Of a DNA stretch of 5,804 nt, positions 5,693 to 5,804 are shown piece after piece. Each line of letters begins with the position of its first letter. Within the stretch, counting starts at the first letter, position 1. The notes beneath the pieces were generated by a model, which searched no databases, had not been told where the DNA came from, and saw nothing but the letters and a program-made list of their open reading frames with translations. The position numbers and the translations under genes are program-made. This stretch comes from Candidatus Aegiribacteria sp. (lineage in GTDB: Bacteria; Fermentibacterota; Fermentibacteria; Fermentibacterales; Fermentibacteraceae): contig JAIOSX010000056.1 of assembly GCA_021107345.1 (NCBI GenBank), positions 1 through 5,804 of the forward strand, read 5' to 3'.

Positions 5693-5721
5693 CAATTGCA
5701 TTTCCAGTCATACCGTGTCAA
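5693..5721 (-). promoter_or_regulatory. Candidate promoter of selC
   Basis: On the minus strand a perfect TTGACA (complement of 5716-5721) is followed 17 bases later by CAATTG (5693-5698), a poor -10. Transcription would start near 5686, about 10 bases before the tRNA 5' end, a normal leader length. The -35 and the spacing are good; the -10 is the weak point. Confidence 0.45.
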
Positions 5722-5754
5722 GGGCTGTTGATGTTACAGGTAAAATTTTTGATG

Positions 5755-5786
5755 AAATAGAAAAGGGAGCCGGCTGGCCGGCTCCC
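5755..5786 (-). terminator. Intrinsic terminator of a leftward gene beyond the right edge
   Basis: GGGAGCCGG (5765-5773) and CCGGCTCCC (5778-5786) form a perfect 9-bp GC-rich stem with a 4-base loop. On the minus strand the stem is followed at once by TTTTCTATTT. The T-tract is on the minus strand only, so it ends a leftward transcript entering from outside the window and insulates selC from it. Confidence 0.8.
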
Positions 5787-5804
5787 CCTGTATCGATTGT
5801 ATAC

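Overview
The window reads as a bacterial chromosome segment of moderate GC, probably from an uncultured or little-studied lineage. A selenocysteine tRNA (selC) shows that the organism reads UGA as selenocysteine. The protein genes (a DUF3160 lipoprotein-like protein, a PrsW-type membrane protease, a YitT-type membrane protein, a TatD-type hydrolase and a TcdA-type E1-like enzyme) are spread across many bacterial phyla and do not fix the taxonomy. The sequence alone does not support a species or phylum name.

Layout. Positions 3-1436 (minus strand) hold a long DUF3160 gene that runs off the left edge. A divergent intergenic region of about 100 bp follows, then a tiny secreted-peptide ORF (1535-1663). 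The remaining protein genes lie on the plus strand: a PrsW-family protease (1879-2595), a YitT-family membrane protein (2864-3802), a TatD-family hydrolase (4061-4837) and tcdA (4834-5577), the last two overlapping by 4 bp. selC (5580-5676, minus strand) converges on tcdA with 2 bp between them. At the right edge, an intrinsic terminator (5755-5786) serves a leftward gene whose body lies outside the window.

The most unusual content is between the genes. Two copies of a 183-bp element (1694-1876 and 3806-3988) align without gaps at about 74% identity. Each folds end to end into one long hairpin. At least twelve base pairs have changed on both sides while keeping Watson-Crick pairing, and every wobble pair I found is a G-U in the plus-strand RNA. 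This points to a structure kept under selection as RNA, or to a hairpin-forming miniature mobile element of the ERIC/Correia kind. A third hairpin element (2592-2757), with no visible sequence similarity to the first two, has near-perfect 17-bp inverted termini flanked by CTAG; its left CTAG contains the stop codon of the PrsW gene. The PrsW gene is therefore bracketed by two hairpin families, one ending 2 bp before its start codon and the other beginning at its stop codon.

No shared pathway links all the protein genes. tatD and tcdA form a translationally coupled pair concerned with nucleic acid or tRNA metabolism, and they adjoin a specialised tRNA gene. The two membrane proteins stand as single genes separated by hairpin elements.
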